A DNA stretch of 9,544 nt, taken from NCBI GenBank assembly GCA_964526835.1, contig CAZGMK010000057.1:1-9544 (forward strand), written 5' to 3'. Positions 6,738-9,544 of this stretch are shown here, piece by piece. The notes below the pieces were generated by a model, which searched no databases, had not been told where the DNA came from, and saw nothing but the letters and a program-made list of their open reading frames with translations. This stretch comes from DAOSXA01 sp964526835 (GTDB lineage: Bacteria > Zixibacteria > MSB-5A5 > GN15 > FEB-12). The position numbers were made by a program, and so were the translations under genes. Numbering within the stretch: position 1 is the first letter of the stretch; the number at the start of each line of letters is the position of its first letter.

Positions 6738-7592
6738 ATGGCCGAATCATCATCATCATCGGCTGGCGACGCCCCTCGAGTCAGCCTGATAGTTCCTACC
6801 TATCGGCGCGAGGATTTGCTGGTAGATACCCTGCGCTGCGCCCTTGCCCAGGATTGGTCTCCACTTGAGGTCATTGTAGTTGACCAGACTCCGGCGCACA
6901 TCGAGCCGACACGCGAATACCTTGAGAGGATCGCTGGCCGGATAGTCTACCTGTATCAAGAACGGCCGAGCATCACGGCGGCGCGCAACCGCGGACTGGC
7001 CGCGTCCAGCGGCGAGTTAATCGTGTTCGTGGATGATGATACACGCTTCGGCCCCCATTTCATTCGGCATCACGTTGCGGCGCATCGAGCCGGTTACGAC
7101 GTCGTGCAGGGCCGGGTGATCGAAGCCGATGATCCCCTTCGCGACGATGCCCATCCGCAGTGGATGACCTGGTACCTCAAGGTCAAGGGAACCAACAACT
7201 GCACAGCCGGCGGGCCGGTTAATACTCTAACCGGCTGTAACATGTCCTTCAGCCGTCGGGTTTATGAAACCGTGGGGCTGTTCGACGAGCACTACACCGG
7301 CCTGGCCGTACGAGAGGATGCCGACTATGGCATGCGTTGCTGCCGGGCAGGTTTTCGTATGGGCTTCTGGCCGGCCGCTTCGGTGGATCACCTGCGGTCT
7401 GAACACGGGGGAGTCGGGAGTGTCGACGCGAGTATCTTTTTCAAGGAGTCCTACTACCGCAATGAGATGTACTTCTGTCGGAAGTTTTTCGGACGACACA
7501 TTCAATGGTACTATCGTCTGCGACTGTCGTTACGAGGCCACAAGGCCTTGCGACGGTTGATCCGGGCCGCGACAGGGCAGCTGAACAGGTAG
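6738..7592 (+). CDS. family 2 glycosyltransferase
   Basis: 284-aa GT-A fold transferase that would move a sugar from a nucleotide-sugar donor to an unknown acceptor, probably a surface polysaccharide. Visible motifs: the nucleotide-binding start VSLIVPTYRRED (about 15-26), VVDQT (about 47-51), the metal-binding acidic cluster VDDDTRFGP with D99-D101, GCNMSF at 166-171 in the acceptor region, and the catalytic-base type REDADYGMR at 192-200. No transmembrane segment is seen and the C-terminus is basic. The first residues include a serine run encoded by a (TCA)4 tract plus TCG, before the conserved strand. No good ribosome site precedes the ATG, so the start is less certain than the fold. It follows the dockerin gene by 86 nt with no clear terminator between; no other glycan genes are nearby. 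Confidence 0.88.
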   Translation: MAESSSSSAGDAPRVSLIVPTYRREDLLVDTLRCALAQDWSPLEVIVVDQTPAHIEPTREYLERIAGRIVYLYQERPSITAARNRGLAASSGELIVFVDDDTRFGPHFIRHHVAAHRAGYDVVQGRVIEADDPLRDDAHPQWMTWYLKVKGTNNCTAGGPVNTLTGCNMSFSRRVYETVGLFDEHYTGLAVREDADYGMRCCRAGFRMGFWPAASVDHLRSEHGGVGSVDASIFFKESYYRNEMYFCRKFFGRHIQWYYRLRLSLRGHKALRRLIRAATGQLNR

Positions 7593-7718
7593 ACGGGCGC
7601 ACGGCGGGCCGTTCCGACTGAAACAACTTGCGAATCGGAGTGTATTTGTTAGATTGACCGCTGCGACAACCCGGCAGCGCTGTTGCTGTCGCTGAATGTC
7701 GTTGTGGTTTGATGTTTC

Positions 7719-7804
7719 GGAGAGGTGGCTGAGCGGTCGAAAGCGCTGGTCTCGAAAACCAGTGAACCCTTTGGGTTCCCAGGGTTCGAATCCCTGCCTC
7801 TCCG
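7719..7804 (+). tRNA. tRNA-Ser(CGA)
   Basis: An 86-nt class II tRNA that folds fully. Acceptor GGAGAGG (7719-7725) pairs with CCTCTCC (7797-7803), and discriminator G is at 7804. The anticodon stem CTGGT/ACCAG encloses CTCGAAA with anticodon CGA at 7753-7755, reading UCG. A long variable arm (AACCC/GGGTT, 7763-7779) is typical of serine tRNAs. The T arm is CAGGG/CCCTG with loop TTCGAAT. CCA is not encoded (GCAT follows). The gene is intact although an integrative element occupies its 3' flank, because the element restores the tRNA end. Confidence 0.96.
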
Positions 7805-7807
7805 CAT
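7786..7807 (+). other. attachment site core at tRNA-Ser 3' end (attL)
   Basis: The 22-bp segment shared exactly with 185-206. It spans the T-loop to three bases past the discriminator and lies 98 bp before the integrase start, the standard place for the integrase-proximal junction. The true crossover segment may be shorter, and the partner copy for this element should lie right of the window. Confidence 0.75.
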
Positions 7808-7815
7808 ACTTCTTT

Positions 7816-7903
7816 TCTAACGCAATTTCCCCTTGTGAGCCAATAAGTTATTGACACATTTCTCTCCGCAGACCATATTTTCTTACGTAGCTCTAACGCA
7901 ATT
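7816..7903. repeat. 12-bp direct repeat pair flanking the integrase promoter
   Basis: TCTAACGCAATT occurs exactly at 7816-7827 and 7892-7903, 76 bp apart. One copy lies just inside the att core and the other ends 2 bp before the integrase ATG. They could be integrase arm sites or operator sites that let the recombinase limit its own expression. They do not match the repeats at 62-118. Confidence 0.5.
7851..7879 (+). promoter_or_regulatory. predicted sigma-70-type promoter of the integrase gene
   Basis: TTGACA (7851-7856) matches the -35 consensus exactly, and CATATT (7874-7879) is a moderate -10 after a 17-bp spacer. The start point would fall about 7886, giving a leader of about 20 nt without a visible ribosome site. 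An 11-bp palindrome, AATAAGTTATT (7842-7852), overlaps the -35 and could be an operator half-site pair. Confidence 0.5.
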
Positions 7904-7905
7904 CT

Positions 7906-9036
7906 ATGGCCAGTATCCAGTACAAAGCCGCCAAGAACGGCAAAAAGGTCTATTATGTTGTGGTTGCTCATGGAGCAACTCGCAAGTGGCTAAAGGCCGG
8001 AACTCTATCTAATGCCAGGGCTCTCAAAAAGGAAATTGACTCACTTGAAAACTCCAAGCGAGCTGATAAGCTTGGTTTAGCGCCCAAAAGTAAGCGAATC
8101 GACAGCTTCTTTGAGGAGTACGCTGAGTATGTTAGGTTGCGCACCTCAGCTAATACGCTGAAGCGCTACAAGGCAGCCCTGAATGCATTTATTGCCTTTC
8201 TAAACATGTTCTATCCCAGGCTTGTTAGGCTCTCTCAGATTACACCTGAGATTATTGAGGATTTTCAGCATAAGCGTTTGGAGTCAATCGAGCTCAAGAC
8301 TGCTGCAGATGGAGACAAACCTGGAAATCACAAGAAGAAGAGACTGCCGTTGCCTCAGACTGTGAATTATGAAGTTGGTGTGCTTCGGTCTGCCTTTATT
8401 TGGGCTCAGGATCGCGGACTACTCGGAGCTGTCCCGACTCATAAGGTCAAGAATCTCAGGCCCAAGCCCAAAAGACAAGCCCGTTTGTTATCTGTTCAGG
8501 AGTGTGAGGATCTTCTTAATAAGGCCAAGGAGATTGCAGGGCAAGACGAACGGTTTAGGGTGTTTTCATTGGCCTTTGGGTTTCTTCTTAATACTGGCCT
8601 TAGATCGGGTGAATTGTGTAACCTAACTTGGGAGGATGTGGATCTTGAGTCGGGGGTTATCGAGATTCGGCCAAAGGAAGGTTGGACTCCAAAGAGCTAC
8701 TCCAGGGAGTTCTTCTTGAATCAGACCTGTTTGGATCTTCTTGAATCAATTGAGAATAGAGTTGGCTATATCTTCAAAGCCCATACAGGTAGGCAGCTTT
8801 CAACTGATGATCTGAGAAGAGCTCTAATTCGCCTTGCTAAGCTTACTGGAATTCAAGGATTGACCAGAGTCCATGACTTAAGACATACTTTCTCTAGTTT
8901 GATGCAGATGAACGGGGTTGATCGAGGGACAGTTGCTACTATTCTTGGGCATAGGGATTTGTCTACTACCCTCATCTACACTCATCAGTCGGCTGAGCAC
9001 TTGAAGAAGAGTATAGGGAAGATCAGATTAGGATAA
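7906..9036 (+). CDS. tyrosine recombinase/integrase
   Basis: 376-aa phage-type integrase predicted to recombine the element with the tRNA-Ser 3' end. An N-terminal arm-binding region (about 1-50, basic, beta-strand-like) is followed by a helical core-binding domain (about 65-175) and a catalytic domain (about 190-376). Active-site residues are all visible: R233 (NTGLRSGE), probable hairpin K263, H323 and R326 (HDLRHT), H349 (LGHRD) and nucleophile Y358 (TTLIYTH). Length is normal and the gene is uninterrupted, so it may be functional. No Shine-Dalgarno precedes the ATG; this start is chosen because it gives a complete N-terminal domain, and a copy of the repeat TCTAACGCAATT abuts it. Codon use differs clearly from the chromosomal genes. 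The gene starts 101 bp after the tRNA and points away from it. No excisionase gene is recognised. Confidence 0.95.
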   Translation: MASIQYKAAKNGKKVYYVVVAHGATRKWLKAGTLSNARALKKEIDSLENSKRADKLGLAPKSKRIDSFFEEYAEYVRLRTSANTLKRYKAALNAFIAFLNMFYPRLVRLSQITPEIIEDFQHKRLESIELKTAADGDKPGNHKKKRLPLPQTVNYEVGVLRSAFIWAQDRGLLGAVPTHKVKNLRPKPKRQARLLSVQECEDLLNKAKEIAGQDERFRVFSLAFGFLLNTGLRSGELCNLTWEDVDLESGVIEIRPKEGWTPKSYSREFFLNQTCLDLLESIENRVGYIFKAHTGRQLSTDDLRRALIRLAKLTGIQGLTRVHDLRHTFSSLMQMNGVDRGTVATILGHRDLSTTLIYTHQSAEHLKKSIGKIRLG

Positions 9037-9279
9037 CGGTGCTGTTGAAGGGGAGTATTGGGAGAGTGGTGATAGCCTGAGTAAGAGGAGGGAGACTAGG
9101 GAGTTGAGGATTCTATGCTCATCACCTCACGAGTGGAGTGTACGTCTTCGGACAAAGCGGAGCGGCCTCCTCTGTGAATCCTACAGCTAAAAGCAGTTTC
9201 GACGCCACGACTTGCATCGCCGATTCGTACAATTGCTGATTAACTTGTCGATGGTTGTCAATTGAAAGGTGTTGAAGGT
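9037..9279. other. non-coding gap between convergent integrase and partial gene
   Basis: No gene, RNA or clear terminator hairpin is supported. A 31-codon minus-strand frame starting at an ATG is present but has no ribosome site or recognisable content. Confidence 0.4.
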
Positions 9280-9543
9280 CTACTTGGGTCTGTCTTGTTG
9301 GATGGCTGCACGCTGTTTTAGTTCATTCGTCTTAGATCCGATGTATGCCCCCAGTATCTTGTCCAAGATTGGGGACTGGTAGTTCGCATCACGTGCGTTG
9401 AAGTACGACGAAATGTGGAGAGAATGCCAATCTGTCCCCTTGGCTGATAGCGAATGGCAGGGTGCTAGATTCAGTAGTGCTTCATCTGAGGGGTGTGTCC
9501 GGAATTTTGTGTAAGCGACCGGTTCACGTTGTTTAGATCCTTC
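9280..9543 (-). CDS. C-terminal part of an unidentified protein (start outside window)
   Basis: A minus-strand frame is open from the right edge to a TAG at 9280-9282, giving 87 residues with no methionine, so the start must lie beyond the window. The peptide has ordinary protein-like composition: mixed charged and hydrophobic residues, no low complexity and no transmembrane segment. It begins EGSKQREPVAYTKFRTHPSD, includes GTDWHSLHISSYFNARDANY, and ends QQDRPK. I do not recognise the family. It converges on the integrase with a 243-bp gap and would be the first cargo gene of the element. Eighty-seven open codons alone do not prove coding; the call rests on composition and position. Confidence 0.5.
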   Translation of the reverse strand, partial: EGSKQREPVAYTKFRTHPSDEALLNLAPCHSLSAKGTDWHSLHISSYFNARDANYQSPILDKILGAYIGSKTNELKQRAAIQQDRPK

Positions 9544-9544
9544 C

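Larger units (their letters stand above)
7786..9544 (+). mobile_element. left end of an integrative element in tRNA-Ser (partial)
   Basis: An intact tRNA-Ser is followed directly by a tyrosine recombinase gene reading away from it. From about 7805 the DNA is AT-richer, and codon use shifts to AGG, CTT, TTG and T/A-ending codons, unlike the GC-rich genes at 364-7592. A minus-strand open frame follows at the right edge. Nothing in the window tells whether this is a prophage, an integrative conjugative element or a genomic island. Confidence 0.75.

Noticed and set aside
6747..6761. (TCA)4-TCG tract at the start of the glycosyltransferase as a phase-variation switch
   Set aside because: The repeat unit is a codon, so length changes would not shift the frame, and four units is too short to expect frequent slippage.
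207..7807. The whole block as a mobile element with cargo
   Set aside because: It contains housekeeping lipA, has chromosomal-style composition, carries no recombinase, and excision would remove the 5' part of the tRNA.
7441..7971. Minus-strand open frame spanning the glycosyltransferase end, tRNA-Ser and integrase start
   Set aside because: It runs antisense through a structurally perfect tRNA and two real genes, so it cannot be a credible protein gene.

Overview
The window looks like a stretch of bacterial chromosome from a Gram-negative-type, uncultured-lineage organism, interrupted by site-specific integration at tRNA-Ser sequence. The core genes are GC-rich. The large secreted protein carries PKD domains and a C-terminal dockerin-like repeat of the form 'GDYNGDN...DLSYLVDFI...ADANGDGHVNIADVVYYMNFLF'. 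I associate that style with FCB-group candidate phyla such as Zixibacteria. This placement is an inference from protein style only.

Layout. Positions 1-206 are AT-richer, hold no convincing gene, contain short direct repeats that look like integrase arm sites, and end in an orphan 22-bp copy of the 3' end of tRNA-Ser (185-206). A block of chromosomal genes follows: an M50/site-2-type membrane metalloprotease (+), then on the minus strand lipA (lipoyl synthase) followed by a REC-GAF-HD-GYP response regulator. The regulator converges on the protease gene and overlaps it by 23 bp. Next on the plus strand come an 857-aa secreted multidomain protein (signal peptide, beta-rich N-terminal region, two PKD domains, two Ig-like repeats, a C39-peptidase-like domain, dockerin) and a family 2 glycosyltransferase. 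An intact tRNA-Ser(CGA) gene ends the block at 7804.

Immediately after the tRNA, base composition and codon use change. A promoter and short repeats lead into a complete tyrosine recombinase (7906-9036), the classic left end of an integrative element in a tRNA 3' end. A minus-strand open frame with no start inside the window (9280-9543) is probably the first cargo gene seen; the rest of the element lies beyond the right edge.

How the parts relate. The chromosomal genes show no single shared pathway; they read as housekeeping (lipA), signalling (HD-GYP), membrane proteolysis, a secreted adhesin- or enzyme-like protein, and glycosylation. The two exact 22-bp tRNA-end copies in direct orientation, 7.6 kb apart, are the most informative non-coding signal. 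They suggest that the window is bounded on both sides by elements that used the same core sequence. The most unusual protein feature is a C39-like domain, lacking its expected histidine, that appears to be spliced into the middle of an Ig-like repeat.
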